A DNA stretch of 64,000 nt, taken from the NCBI RefSeq assembly GCF_030272615.1, contig NW_026729314.1, positions 39,471 through 103,470 of the forward strand, written 5' to 3'. Positions 12,081 to 23,570 of this stretch are shown here, in pieces. How positions within the stretch are numbered: the stretch's first letter is position 1; each line of letters opens with the position of its first letter. The notes under the pieces were generated by a model, which was not told the origin of the DNA, ran no database searches, and worked only from the letters and a program-made list of their open reading frames with translations. Both the position numbers and the translations under genes were made by a program. Origin of the DNA: Cryptomeria japonica. Taxonomy: Eukaryota; Streptophyta; Pinopsida; Cupressales; Cupressaceae.

Positions 12081-13286
12081 TGATGAATACTAAGAGGGGG
12101 GGGGGTGACTTAGTATGCCCAAAAACCTTGAAAAACACTTAAGCGAATTAACTGTAGATCAGTGTATCCTTCTTAATAGTAAACCAATTAAAACATAAAT
12201 GAACCAAATAGAAAATAAAGCATTCACCCATAGTAACACAATCACCATAACACATGATATTTTGACGTGGAAACCCAACTGGGAAAAACCATGGTGACTA
12301 GTAAATCACAAGATCACTATCTGCAGAATAGTAACCAAACCAGTTAAGGTCAGACTAGTTAAAGCCTTACAATGTTCTTCATCAGAACAGATCCTGTTAG
12401 GAATCTAGATCTCTGTTAGGAGATAAATCCTATTAAGGATTTGAAATAGACTTTACAAAGCCTATCTGGTTAAGGATTTCAAATCTTGTTGAAGAGATTA
12501 GTAATCAACAAGTTGATGATCTACAGAGTAGCACACAATGCTTGGTTAGATCCTTGATAGCTTTTAGCTGATGCATCACAACATCACTTCAGTCTTTTGT
12601 CCTTCATTCCTTCGAGCTTCTATCATGAGATCTTCTTTTCGCATAGAATCTAATCTTCTCTCTTCAGAATCTGATCTCTTTTCTTTGCATACACCGACAC
12701 ACATACATACACACTCCTAAAAACCCTAGACATGATTTCCTTATATAGGAATCTGATTTCATGTCGATCCAATGAGATTTGGACAACAAAAACACTAAAT
12801 ACAATGTGTCTAGACAAGTTTGAGACATGATACAGAGTGACTGCCATAATATCGATGGAAGATCTTATCGTATTTTTACAAGTTTGTCTTTTAGCAAAAT
12901 ACCGATTACCGATTTACAAATAAAGACTGGAAAGCAGGAACATGGTTCTGATCTCTTGGTTGCCTCTCAGGGTCCTTGTACTGGTTGGTTTGTCGCCAAG
13001 TTGTGGCAATTAATAGTTGAGCACTTTCACATAATGGTATAGCGATATCCGTCGGATCATCATGGACCAGCTTGATCTTTATCAGATGAATGTCTTTTGA
13101 GGTCCTCGACCATTCTTTGACCGGTAAGCACCTTTTGGAAACACCAATAGTCTTCAACAAACAAAGACTATACATAGTACCGATTGGATGATACATCATA
13201 TGATACCGGTTGAGAATACAAGAGATAAGTGTGTATCCATCAATGACAATCATAACTTCAGTACAAACATCATCAAAATGATAACA
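12081..13286 (-). repeat. 3' LTR of copia-like element A2
   Basis: On the minus strand it starts TGTTATCATTTTGATG directly after a polypurine tract (13287-13299) and ends near 12081 (or 12071) after a C10 tract followed by CTCTTAGTATTCATCA. The C-tract then CTCT(C/T)AGTGTTC ending recurs in LTRs A3, E and H. The block GTGGAAACCCAACTGGGAAAAACCA at 12266-12290 is conserved in LTR E. A TATA-like TCCTATATAAGG lies near 12742 on the minus strand. No primer-binding site follows, which fits a 3' LTR. Confidence 0.75.
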
Positions 13287-13299
13287 ATCTCCCCCTTTG
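13287..13299 (-). promoter_or_regulatory. Polypurine tract of element A2
   Basis: The minus strand reads CAAAGGGGGAGAT immediately before the TG of the LTR. This is plus-strand DNA priming sequence, identical in form to the tract before LTR A3 at 35304-35316. Confidence 0.85.
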
Positions 13300-13535
13300 G
13301 CATTGATGGCAACACTTAGGAAAATTTTGGCAACTAAGTGCTTACAAAACAAGTAGCATGTCATAATCAAAATTACTCCCCCTATGCATATACACTACTC
13401 CCTTTGCTAAAAATACTAACATGAGCAACTTCTATTTGCATTAAATTTTCAATTACCACTCCCCCTTTTCCATAATGACAATTCTATCAAATTTCAAATA
13501 CCACTCTCCCTTTTTGTTACAAAAGGTAAATAAAG

Positions 13536-15042
13536 TTAAATTACAAAACATGAAAACCAGAGTATATGTTGAAGATAATAAAGAGTGAAACTTTTCAAAA
13601 ATGATTTAAAGTTGTTATGAAAGTCTTTCATATCTGAAGACCAGGACTCTAAGAGTGAGGCAGCAATTTCACTCTTGGTCTTCATCTGGAAAGCTAGTTC
13701 CTCCATGGCATCGATTGTGCTCATCTCCTGTGTAATAGAAATAACTTCCAAGTTCAGAAAGCACTTCTGAAGAACCTCCAACTTGGGTAGTAGGAGTAGT
13801 TGTAGCTCCTGTAGATGTTGGGTCCACTTTCTGATCTTCGCTTCTATCTGTGTGATCTGTTGCCGATATATCTGGATGGTCTATCCATATACGGTGAAAG
13901 AATCATATGGTACCTTAAAGGTCTCCACATACTGCTTTAGTTCTGATTGGAGTTGACCTTTAACCTTTAGAACATCATCACAAAATAAATTGGGCTAGCA
14001 TATTTTTCTTAAAAACATACTTCCTTTAGCCATTGCCAGACTGATATCAGCCTTTTGGTGGATCAGTTTGGTCCTGTCCTCAGCAATTTTCTGTACTAGT
14101 GCAACATTCAGTTCTTTTTCATGGTTTTTCCTTGCAGTGGCTTGGGTTGTAGCTTCCAGTGATTGGACCTCATCATCTACTACAATGCATAGTAGTTTTA
14201 GCTTGGCCAGCGAGGAATCGATACTGGGGAGATTAGTACTGGGGACTAGATTGGAAAGAGTGTCAACAACAAATTGGATGACATCTTGTTCTTTCTTTTT
14301 CCTCAGAACTTCTAATTTGTCTTGAGCCAATTAAATGCTTCTTAGTAGCTCATTCTCATCAACCGATTGAGTAAGACATGCAAGAGTTAGATTGGTGTGA
14401 CCGATGGGATCTTTGGTTGCCTTAGGAGTCTGTCCTCCCTCAGCTACCTTGTTCTCATCTTGTTTCCTCTTTTCTTGATTTTCCTTTTCATTGTCAGCTC
14501 TCTTTTTTCCATTTTCTCCTTCTCTGTTCTTTCCTTCTCTTCTCTCTCATTCTCTAATCTCTCTCTTTTTGCTTTCTCCTTCTCTTCTACTCTTTTCTCC
14601 TCTTCTTCTTTCTTCTTCTCTTCTTCTGCTTTCTTCTTTTCTTCCTCCTTTTTCTCTTCTTCTTCTCTCTTCTGTGCTTCCTCTTTCTTCCTCTCTTCTT
14701 CCCTCTTTTTCTCTTCTTCTGCCTTCTTTTCTTGCTCCGCTTTCTTCTTAGCTTCTTCTTCTTCTTTCTCCTTCTCTTTCTCTGTAGGAATGTTAGGTGC
14801 AGTATCAACTGGTGCATCATCTAATGCATCTACATCAATAGGAACATGATGCTCAATTAATCTCCCCCCCCCTATCATCAAAGGTTTCATCTGGTATAGG
14901 TTTTAATAGGTTAGCTGGAGCCTGCCGATTTTCTTCGGTTACCTTTTGCATCTTGACAGCTTCTTGAGCTCGTAGGTGAGTATCCTTTTCTACCTCAGAG
15001 ATCTTACCTCCAAGTAGCAGAAGTCTTCTCTTCCTCATGAAG
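13536..15042 (-). pseudogene. Coiled-coil accessory ORF of copia-like element A2
   Basis: Minus-strand frames: 15042-14853 (KISEVEKDTHLRAQEAVKMQ...), 14890-14444 (a long Glu/Lys block made of KKxEEE repeats), 14330-13995 (helical, LEVLRKKKEQDVIQFVVDTL...) and 13781-13536 (helical, ending FKSFLKSFTLYYLQH). The frame change between the first two falls at a C10 run (14863-14872). The protein lies just upstream of the polypurine tract and LTR, where the accessory ORF of A3 also sits. It shows no gag, protease, RT, RNase H or integrase motif. The N-terminal half is cut off by LTR D at 15048. Function unknown; strongly coiled-coil, so a structural or RNA-binding role is conceivable. Confidence 0.6.
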
Positions 15043-15047
15043 AAGGT

Positions 15048-15511
15048 TGTGAGATTTTTCCAAGATCTAGAGGCAATGAAAAGCACAAATAAGAGAGACA
15101 AAATAGATGATAGGAATAAACTATATTCTATCAAGATGCAAAATATGATCAACTGGATCATTACAAGATGTTCAATGATTGTCCTTACAAACAATGTAGA
15201 TGAGCCTGCTTATATAGGGAAGGCTAGGGATATGTGAGCACACAAACATGACATGTGGCTCAATAAGAAACAAGGGTAGGTAGGAAATAGGTGTGGGTAG
15301 GTAGGAGAAACAATAAAATATTCCACATGAGGTGGAATGTAACAACAAGATAAGATCAACACCATAAAGGTGGAAATTATCCTATACACACTATCCCAAT
15401 ATGGCACAAACACCCAAGTGTCTCATACCCAAACTACTATGAAATGCATTTCCTAAGTAAACTTAAGTAAGGTGTAATAATATCCAAGATGAATAATTAT
15501 TTACACCAACA
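15048..15511 (-). repeat. 464-bp LTR of Ty1/copia-type element D
   Basis: The minus strand starts TGTTGGTGTAAATAATTATT and ends ATCTTGGAAAAATCTCACA. It contains a TATA-like CCTATATAAGCAGGC near 15219, and a polypurine tract (15512-15522) lies immediately before it. The accessory ORF of A2 is interrupted at its inner border, so D inserted into A2 or recombined with it. Confidence 0.75.
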
Positions 15512-15522
15512 CCCTCCCTTAA
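15512..15522 (-). promoter_or_regulatory. Polypurine tract of element D
   Basis: The minus strand reads TTAAGGGAGGG directly before the LTR TGTTGG start. Confidence 0.8.
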
Positions 15523-15734
15523 GTGCAACTTAGGGGAATGCACTTGAGTCTACAATGCAACTAAGCAATGCAAGATGGGTGTCGGCTATGAGGCCATGTT
15601 AGGTACCTATGTACAAATGCAAATGAATGCAAACCAATGCAATGAAATCTCTCACAAAGTGGGGATAGAGAGAAAAACTTAATGGGAAAAAACCCTCCCC
15701 CAAAAGAGAGAGGAAAACTAGATACAAAGAACTC
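15523..15734 (-). other. 3' non-coding region of element D
   Basis: Between the unassigned frame and the polypurine tract; contains AAACCCTCCCCCAAAAGAGAG. No gene seen. Confidence 0.5.
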
Positions 15735-16640
15735 TCATAGAAGTATGTTAAGGACAAAACCCCATGTGAGGAAAAAGTCTCCCCCATATGAGAGAAGAAG
15801 AAGAGAGACTAAGAATGCCCCCCTCAATGTGGAATCTGTACCAATGATAGAAGCACGATGATGAATGAAGAAACTACTCCACGAACATCGAACCACGTTC
15901 CTCCCCTTAGGAAGAAACAAAACCAAAGGTGTATCCATGAAGTCTCCCCAACCATGAAGGGAATATGTAGGAAAAATACTCATGATGAAAGGAATCCCTG
16001 AAAACTCCTCAAGTGTCCCCATGTCAATGTTGAAAGTTACCCCCTCCAAAGGTGGTAAACTATGCCACACTGCTGAAAAAGGCACTCCAAGATCTAGTGG
16101 AGAAAAATGTAGAACAATATCCAAAGACTCACATGTCTCCTCAAAAAATAAAGAGATCTCCTCCAACTGCTGAACAAAAGTATCCACAATCATGTCAACC
16201 TCTAAAGATTGACCATGTAGAGAATGCACAATCGGGTAAGAGTGATCCCTCACAATAATCGAAGAAGGATCATCTTAATCAAAGAGAAGATGAATGTCAT
16301 CAATGATGTCTCCAAAATTTGCAATGTAGGACTCCATAAACAAACCTACAATGTCTGTAAAGTAGGAATCCCAATCAATTGAAGCTGGAAGACATGGAAT
16401 ATCCTGCTGCACTGAACCACAAGAAGGCAAAATTATCGCACTAGCTGCATCATCAGGTGCAATCGGTGGTGTGATATCAAGAGAAGGAGATGAAATACAA
16501 GGCTCAAGAATGGGGTCACATGTGAGAATCCCCAAGTTCAAGTGCCCAATGTTCTCCTCAAAATCTCAGTCATCAACACAGGAAGAATCAACCTCATCAA
16601 TAGGACCAAAATGTGAAAAAGAGTGCAACCGAGATGCATG
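15735..16640 (-). pseudogene. Unassigned open frame in the internal region of element D
   Basis: The minus strand gives about 300 codons with only two or three in-frame stops: 16640-16545 (RLHSFSHFGPIDEVD...), 16541-16275 (LNLGILTCDPILEPCISSPS...) and 16253-15735 (IVHSLHGQSLEVDMIVDTFV..., WHSLPPLEGVTFNIDMGTLE). Length, acidic composition and near-continuity over 900 bp suggest true coding origin. I find no protease, integrase, RT or RNase H motif. It lies where the end of pol would be expected upstream of the LTR. It could be a divergent C-terminal pol region, a transduced host fragment or an accessory ORF. Confidence 0.4.
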
Positions 16641-16689
16641 ATCAACCTGATAGTTCTGATACTTAATATAACTACAGATCCAATAGCCA

Positions 16690-18137
16690 ACAAGATGAGA
16701 GGGGGGGGGGGGGGTGAATCATACAAACTTAATCATCCATAAAAACATCAGATTCAACCTCGGTAACATATATATCAGTAATATAACCAAAACTGTTAAA
16801 CATGCAAACTCAAAAGCATATGAACAATATAAACCTCATAACACCAGATTTAACATGGAAACCCAAATAGGGGAAAACCACTGTGGGATTTTGGACCCAC
16901 TAAGAAATATACTCTTCTAGAGTATGCTCGGTTAAAAGAAAATCTTGTTAAAGATTACAAACACATTGCTAGATGTGACCCGGTTAAGGGATTTCCCTCA
17001 GATCTGTTAGGATCTTCACTTTGTTAGAAGTGACCTTGTTAAAGGATTTCAAACATTCAATCAGAATGTCACCTTGCTAGAGGGTTTACATATAAGACTG
17101 TTAAGTCCACTCAATTAAGAGATTTTCTGTCACTTTCACAAAATAACAGTAATAAAAATCTATCTGCAACTTCACATCTAAAATGCTAAAGAAGATTCCT
17201 ATTTGTTCAATACAATCTAGACATAGAACTAATCTTGTCTATCTGCAGGTCTTCAAGCTTCTGTGCTCGGTAATCACTATGTAGCATCCCTATGCATACA
17301 CTTGCCCGCATACATTGTTTATCAACAGTTTCCTATTTATAAACAATTAGGTAACCACTTAATCTCCTTGATCACATTTCCCATGATCAATGATAGCCAT
17401 CAGATCTTCAATCTTGTCTAGGTTCAATGCATCTTTCAATCTGAAAACATTTTACCCCACCTTGGAACTTGCATAATAGTCTTGGAACTTGTGCCAGGGT
17501 ATTGCGGTTCAATCTGAGTTGTAGATCTTCATGCCGACTTTCCTTTTCCTTAGATTTGTTAACAAACTTCTTCCACGACTTACCAATCATTTAATCTGCT
17601 CCAGCTCATCAGCTTCCTTCATTAAATACCTCATTTAAACATTTAATGCATTCTGTTATAGCTCGGTTACAACTCAGTAACAACTCGGTGAATACTAAAC
17701 TCCACTCGATAGACATTCCGCCTTCATTAACCGACAACGATAACCTTAGGGTTTTACCGAATAGGTTCCTTGCTTGATAACATAGTATAGTTTTAACCTT
17801 TACAATTTACAACATATGTATGATGTTAAAACAATCTAAAACATCATGATCTCATCATTGTCTGACTCAGTAGTAGTTGCCCATTGAATACCTTATTCAT
17901 CATATTCTTTCCTGTGTCTTTTACTGACATCTTTATAATCTTCATATCATACTTCTCAAGATATGGCAACATCATACTGAATTAGAAAATCAATTTCTTG
18001 ACATCAATGACAAAATAATAATATCAAGACAGTAAAACATCTTTAATCAGTTATATCCATAATCATCAACAACCTTCTTAATATCCTTAAGAAATGCCAA
18101 CAATCTTTCATTGTCTGTTATAATGCAATATTGCCAA
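16690..18137 (-). repeat. LTR E (copia-like, same superfamily as A2/A3, different subfamily)
   Basis: The minus strand starts TGTTGGCAATATTGCATTAT at 18137 and runs to a C14 tract (16701-16714) and CTCTCATCTTGTTGG. It contains the conserved block ACATGGAAACCC...GGGGAAAACCACTGTGGG. A degenerate PBS-like TATCAGAACTATC follows at about 16655-16643, so it was probably a 5' LTR. It is clearly not the partner of the LTR at 12081-13286, because only the architecture is shared. Confidence 0.6.
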
Positions 18138-18860
18138 CACAACCACCCTAGTCAGAATGATGACTCCACTCTCCAAGTCTCTAATGATAACTGAATTAGG
18201 TGTGAACTCCACAGTTTTCCTAGTTGCCCCATGTGTGATTTGATAGATGAAAGCAAGGTAAGGTTTTGTTTGTTGTTCTTTTTAATTACTCCAAAAGAAA
18301 ATGAGTTCAATTTTACTAAAGAGGAAATGATGAAAACTTTAAATAACTAACTTTAAACAAGTTACTAATAAAAAATCTAATCACAAGCCTAAACTTAGTA
18401 AAAGAGAAATCTCCCGATCTTGCACACAAACACTAGTTACCTGCAACATAAAAACCAGTTAGAAACAAAATTTCAAGGTGGACTTCCACAAGTCTATTTT
18501 TCTGTCTCTGTTACAATTTGGTTTTTCTCTCTGTGTTTGTTATGTGCCAATCTGTAGACCAGATGCACTAAATAATGGTACAGATGCACTAACTGATAAT
18601 CCGAATGTGCTATACTATTGCATGTATGCACTGTGCTGATGTTTTAAAGCACTGAGACCTATAGGAAATAGCAGAAATTCTATGCGCTAAAGTTAAGTCT
18701 GAAAGCGCTAAGGTATGGTATTCACGTGCTAAACAGTCAACAAGATGCACCAAAGGAAAGTCCGGATGTGCTAGAGAATGGTATCCACGCGCTGATTCAA
18801 GTTTTCCGCGTACTTGCAAAGTTAGTCCTGCATCAAAAATGATTTGATAAATGGGGTTAT
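18138..18860 (-). other. 5' leader of element F
   Basis: Leader downstream (minus strand) of PBS F. No coding frame over 70 codons has family features. Its main content is the 21-bp-periodic array at 18542-18794. No gag is found: the leader runs straight into LTR E at 18137, so F is truncated. Confidence 0.5.
18542..18794 (-). repeat. 21-bp-periodic ATGCGCTA motif array (F block)
   Basis: Degenerate copies of ATGCGCTA (+ strand; TAGCGCAT on the element strand) begin at 18542, 18563, 18584, 18605, 18626, 18647 and, after a phase slip, at 18682, 18703, 18724, 18745, 18766 and 18787. The spacing is 21 bp except at the slip. The 13 bases between motifs are not conserved. TGATGTTTT occurs once, at 18637-18645, as in the two arrays of element G. 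Confidence 0.85.
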
Positions 18861-18878
18861 GCCCCACTGTGGGTGTCA
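18861..18878 (-). promoter_or_regulatory. Primer-binding site of element F (degenerate)
   Basis: The minus strand reads TGACACCCACAGTGGGGC just after the LTR end. It matches the better-preserved TGGTGCCCACTGTGGGGC of element G at 52457-52474 apart from three changes. Confidence 0.7.
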
Positions 18879-18882
18879 GAAA

Positions 18883-20309
18883 TGTGTGCGGGAAAAGTGG
18901 TGTTATGAAATGAAAATTATGAATTCAGGACTTTTCCACACACCAATGGGACTCTTGGTGCAAGTTATGAAACTATATGGAATAACTCAACTTCCCAAGG
19001 GATGTTTCATTGTTCTCTATCTCACAAGATCCCTCAAGCCAATTCCTTTGCTCTCAGATAACTAAGAAAAGTGACTCAGGGATGACAATCATGAGAATGA
19101 GGGATGTTTGATCAATTTAATATGAATGCAATCCTAAATGTGCATGATATTAACAAATATGAATTAAACTAGCATGCATATGATGATAAGATGAAAAGAT
19201 TAGCAAAAACACTATCCTAACATGATATACTAGCTTAATATGATTATTATGCTAATAGAAATGCTTTTGACATGCTTATTAGACTATTTCCATTTCAAAG
19301 AGAGATTAAATGCTTGATAAAAATGTGTATAGATTAGATGCATGAAACTTGGATATCAAAATGAAGGAAGGAGGGCTCTATTTATAGGGAAAATAGGGCA
19401 ATGAAGGGTCAAGATTGGATAATCTTATCAAGGGTCAGGATTGAAAGTTATCAATCCATGTTTACAATTCTCACCAATGAAATGGTGACAATTGTCAACA
19501 TAAGATTGCTTGAGAGGGGATGTAAGAAGCATTAAATGCTTGAGAAGACCTCATGGTTACCTTAGGAGGTAAGGGTTAAGGTTAGGTTAAGGTTATCCAT
19601 TGGATAAAGCTTTTACCCAAAGGATAATTTTTTGTACAAAGGTTAAAGGAATAACCATGGTCAAAGGAATGAATGCTTGATCAAACCTTTGGGTTATATG
19701 AGGGTTGAGTTTAAAGAGAAAGTCTCTAATCATGCAAGAGGGTTGAGTTAACCATTAATGGTTTGGAAGACTTTCAAGGTTAACTTGTTGAAGACATAAA
19801 GCCTTTAATGGTTTTCAAAGACTTTGAGGGTTTGAGAAGTGACTTCCCTTTGTTTAGGGATGTGACAATATTTAGGGGATGAGTTAGGCAAATTTAGAAG
19901 GGGTTAGAAGAATATAGAAGGGGTTAGAATAATCTAGAAGGGGGGTTAGAGAGGCAAGTGGGAGATGTAGGAAAATGCAAGTGGATGAGAGGTAATTTTA
20001 ATTAAAATAAATTGCTTTATTTCAAAACAAATAGATGCAAGTGGGGGATTAATATACATTAGATTTATTTATTTGAAGTGGATAATTTAATTAAATGTAA
20101 ATTTATTAAAAGGGGAGAAAGGGGAATTAATTGAATAAAATGATTTATTCAATTAAAGAATATGGAAGGCTTAAGTGAATTTAATTAAATAAATTGAATA
20201 ACTTGTTTAATCAAATAGATGAATGTGAATGATTTAATTAAATAGAGGAATGAGAATAAAATGAATATTAAATATTCACCTACGAAAGTGGTCATTTTAT
20301 ATGTCTACA
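18883..20309 (-). repeat. LTR F (gypsy-like), minus strand
   Basis: The minus strand starts TGTAGACATATAAAATGACC at 20309 and ends CACA at 18883, followed by the PBS. A TATA box CCCTATAAATAGAG lies near 19383. Long stretches match LTR G, for example ATCCATGTTTACAATT and CACCAATGAAATGG near 19455. It abuts a copia LTR end at 20310, so one element inserted into the other. Confidence 0.8.
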
Positions 20310-20383
20310 AAAATAAGTTCAAAACTATCATTACTAGTAAAACACCAATTCACCCCCCACTCTTAGTGTTCTTCAATTCCAAA
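20310..20383 (+). repeat. 3' end fragment of the 5' LTR of copia-like element H
   Basis: AAATAAGTTCAAAACTATCA and CACCCCCCACTCTTAGTGTTC match the terminal 74 bp of LTR A3 (36236-36309). The rest of the LTR was displaced by LTR F. Confidence 0.75.
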
Positions 20384-20386
20384 AAT

Positions 20387-20398
20387 TGGTATCAGAGC
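20387..20398 (+). promoter_or_regulatory. Primer-binding site of element H (initiator tRNA-Met type)
   Basis: TGGTATCAGAGC directly follows the LTR end. This is the standard plant Ty1/copia site, complementary to the 3' end of initiator tRNA-Met. Confidence 0.9.
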
Positions 20399-20452
20399 TT
20401 GGTTCCTTGGAAGAAGTTTAACCACTTGAGGAAGATCCATAATTTGGAATCA

Positions 20453-21490
20453 ATGGAAACCAATCTGTAGCAACAACTTTGACTAGCTCTTGAGAATCTT
20501 GATAATGAAAAGATGGAGAATAGTCTAAAAAATGAATTGAAGAAAACCAGAGAACACATCATTTCATTGTAGGGAAAGCTTTTAGTTGTGAAGGCTAAGA
20601 GGAAGGAACTTTGTGATCAATTACGAAATCAAAATAGTGATGAGGAAGATGCTATGAAGGATCATTGTTAGAAACTTAGATGCTATGAAGGATCATTGTC
20701 AGAAACTTACTCAGGAGAACAATATCTTGAAGAATGAGATGCAAGCTCTAACCATGAGAATGTGCAAGGAGTTGAGGACAGAAAGAAAAATGAAGAAAAC
20801 CTAGCTTAAGCGTTGAATGATAGATCTAGGGAATGCAATAGGTTGACTCATGATAATGATATGTTGAAACTTGAGCTGACCCAGTCCCAGAACAAATGGA
20901 AAGGAGCTTGAGAGATAGATTATAATCATGAGAGATGACTTGGTTATTGAAAATGAGTACAAGGACAAGTTCAAGGATAGCTCTGCTAAACTTGATGAAA
21001 TGCTGAAGAATCAGAGAGATGCTAATGACAAAAGAGGTCTTGGTTAAGAAAAGGGAGAAAGCTCCGATACTGCACAACAAGATCAATCATCTGGACAAAA
21101 GTACAAACATGACAACTGAAACTAGAAATCACCAGTAAGACAATCTAATGCTCACAAATTGAATGGTACATGCTTTATTTGCAATAAATATTTTCATATG
21201 GCTAGTCAATGAAGAAATAAAAATAATACAATAATGCATCATTTACTAGTCTTGGAAGTGTAAGATGTCATGCATGTAGTAGATTTGGACATATGGCTAA
21301 CCAATGTAGATCAAAAGGGAATCAAGGAAATCAAGGGGTTAACAAGGCAATTCAGAAGAACAATATTGTCTGTTATGCATGCAACAAGATTGGGCATATT
21401 TCTAAATATTGCAGAAGTAAGAACCCATCAACAAGTAATGGAAATGCAGACGAGAAGAGAAAAGAAAAAGTGGAAGACATCAGAAAGTAG
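20453..21490 (+). pseudogene. Gag-like protein of element H: coiled coil and zinc knuckles
   Basis: The first part, with several stops, reads a helical charged region (LALENLDNEKMENSLKNELK, then KDHCQKLTQENNILKNEMQA after an internal duplication around 20650-20710). The C-terminal part has one degraded knuckle (CNKYFHMASQ, about 21180-21210) and two intact Cys-x2-Cys-x4-His-x4-Cys knuckles: CHACSRFGHMANQC (about 21262-21307) and CYACNKIGHISKYC (21372-21413). Such knuckles bind element RNA in Gag. The distance to the PBS fits a gag position. Stops and a frame change make it non-functional. Confidence 0.7.
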
Positions 21491-21948
21491 CATGAGAAAA
21501 GATGGGTAAGAAGATATGATAGACCATAGGCAGAACAATCGATAGAGTCATTAGGTCTTACACCGGTAGCAGATACAACTGATAACTAAGGCACTCAGCC
21601 TTAAAGGTAGAAAAATGATTGAAGATCATGTAAATACCCCAGATTAGGTCTGTAGTGAAATATTTCTGATTGTGGATGGATACTCAGGAGATTTCATTGG
21701 TTTACTGGAGCCTACTCGCAGACTATGTGAACCGGTCAAGCCTAACCGACAATGAAAAATTAGGGTTAATGAAAATAAAAAGGAAAGGTAAAGTTATTTT
21801 ATTCACATAGCAATCGAGCATTCAGATGATCGAATTTCTAGAGCATTTTAGAGTTCAAAGGCGATTTGAGAGAGCACTTCCTTCAAGGCAATTTGATCTC
21901 CCGACAACTTTTCAAGGTATTTTCGTGTTGTAGAAACCCTAGTTTCCG
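21491..21948 (+). other. Spacer between gag-like region and accessory ORF of element H
   Basis: This is where a copia pol would be expected, but only about 460 bp is present. It has short stop-riddled frames and no protease, integrase or RT motif. Confidence 0.55.
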
Positions 21949-23570
21949 TGTTTGGTTATAATGGCTTCATCTTCATCCAACATCAATACTCCTTTGGTGG
22001 TTGAGATTAAGAACCACCTTTGTCCTATTTTCAAGAAGCATCCATACAAATCTCTTTTGGATGAACCATTGGGTGCATTTTCGAAAGTCTATCATGGAGT
22101 TCTTCATACTAAGGATATTAGGGCTTATATCCATTATGACATCAAAGAACTTGGAGGATATGAGTTGTCCTACATTTTTTACTCAACACCTAATTACTGA
22201 CAACCAGCTCAAACCAAAATTTGCACACCTATAGAGGAAGGGTTTTACACAGCTCATGGATTTTCTAACTTTTGATGAGGCAAAATGGGTGCGATATGTT
22301 TTGACCCACATTCATGGAGAGTTCATCTGGATGGACCGACCGTACAAGATTACAGAGGAAGTCATAAAAAATGTTACTTGTTTGCAAAATATCAGAGGAG
22401 TTCTCGGTACAAGGTACAAGCTATCTAACACAAAGCTCAATAAACTTACTGACGCAAATTTTGATGGACATTCTTTAAGAGTAGATAATGTCAGAGATAT
22501 AGATGTGAAGTTTGCAGACATGATTATCAGATATAAGGTTTATCAGTCAAACCGACTAAATTCTGTATCCGGCAACAACATTTTGGTTGCTCACCAAATG
22601 GTTAAGGAGGATGCCCATTATGATCTATGCAGTGTAATATTGAAAGAACTCATGACTAACCTACAGAAGATCAAGCAAGACAAGAAGAATACCTTCTGGT
22701 ATGGCTCCTTCATTATTTGTTTGGTATTTTACTTTTTGGGTATTGTTCCTGGTTTTGGCAAGATTCAGTAGGCTTATGACCGCCCGGTAGCAACACAAAT
22801 TGCACAATTTTTGGATAAGCAAGGGGAAAAATCAAGTAAAGCAAATTTATGGGAATTTTTCAAGACATTTGAGGAGGAAATGAAGAATAGGTCTCAGATC
22901 CCCAAATCTATAATAGAGAAGTATAAGGATACAATTTGTTTTATGGTAAATAAAGATGAATGTATGATGGAGGATGTACAACCTACAATAATTTGGATAA
23001 TGCCAATGGGATATGTGGTAGATGAGGCCACACTGGATGCCTATGCACAACATCTATTGCAGGCACTGGTAGATGAGAAGGAAGAAAAGTTTGGCACTGC
23101 CCAAGAGAAAGGTTTGAAAGTTCATAAGGAACAGGTAGCTCCGGCAATTTGAAAGAAGATGACCAAGGTAGCAACAAAAATATTGATAATTGAAGATCAT
23201 CATAGGGCCAAGGTTGAGAAAAAAGTCAAAATTTTGGAATAGCAGAGGAAGGAAGAAATGAAGAAGTAGAGAAAAGAGGAAAGGGAAGCCCATAAAGAAG
23301 CTTAGGCCACACCCAATGTGGTCCTAGTTACAGCAGAAATGTCCAAACAACCGGAAGAATCTTCAGCTGAGCCTGCTAGTGAGATACCGGTAGAGCCATC
23401 TAAGAAGAAGAAAAAGGCCACTCGATAGTATATGACTGTTTCTTATGAAGAAAAAAAGTCTAAAGTAGAAATTAAGGAGGTTCCCAAAAATAAAGACATT
23501 TTTTCTAGAGTTGTGAGGGAGAAAAAAGAGGAACAAAAGAAAGAACTAGTCAAGGAGATTCCCCGTGTCA
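21949..23570 (+). pseudogene. Accessory ORF of element H, N-terminal and middle parts
   Basis: Opens MASSSSNINTPLVVEIKNHL at 21961; a frame change near 22.15 kb moves it to the frame used from then to about 23570. Readable parts: FTQLMDFLTFDEAKWVRYVL, FIWMDRPYKITEEVIKNVT, then DVKFADMIIRYKVYQSNRLN, VAHQMVKEDAHYDLC, a hydrophobic stretch FIICLVFYFLGIVPGF, and a Lys/Glu-rich coiled coil from about 23160. Stops at 22769, 23150 and several later positions kill it. The fold vaguely resembles what is annotated in plant genomes as putative transposon proteins, which I hold with low confidence. The C-terminus is lost at a junction near 23570. The related C-terminal half is seen in A3 and A2. Confidence 0.55.

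Noticed and set aside
14397-14849. 150-codon plus-strand Ser/Phe/Leu-rich frame and other frames over the same stretch
   Set aside because: Mirror image of the Glu/Lys-rich coding strand (GAA/AAG repeats read as TTC/CTT).
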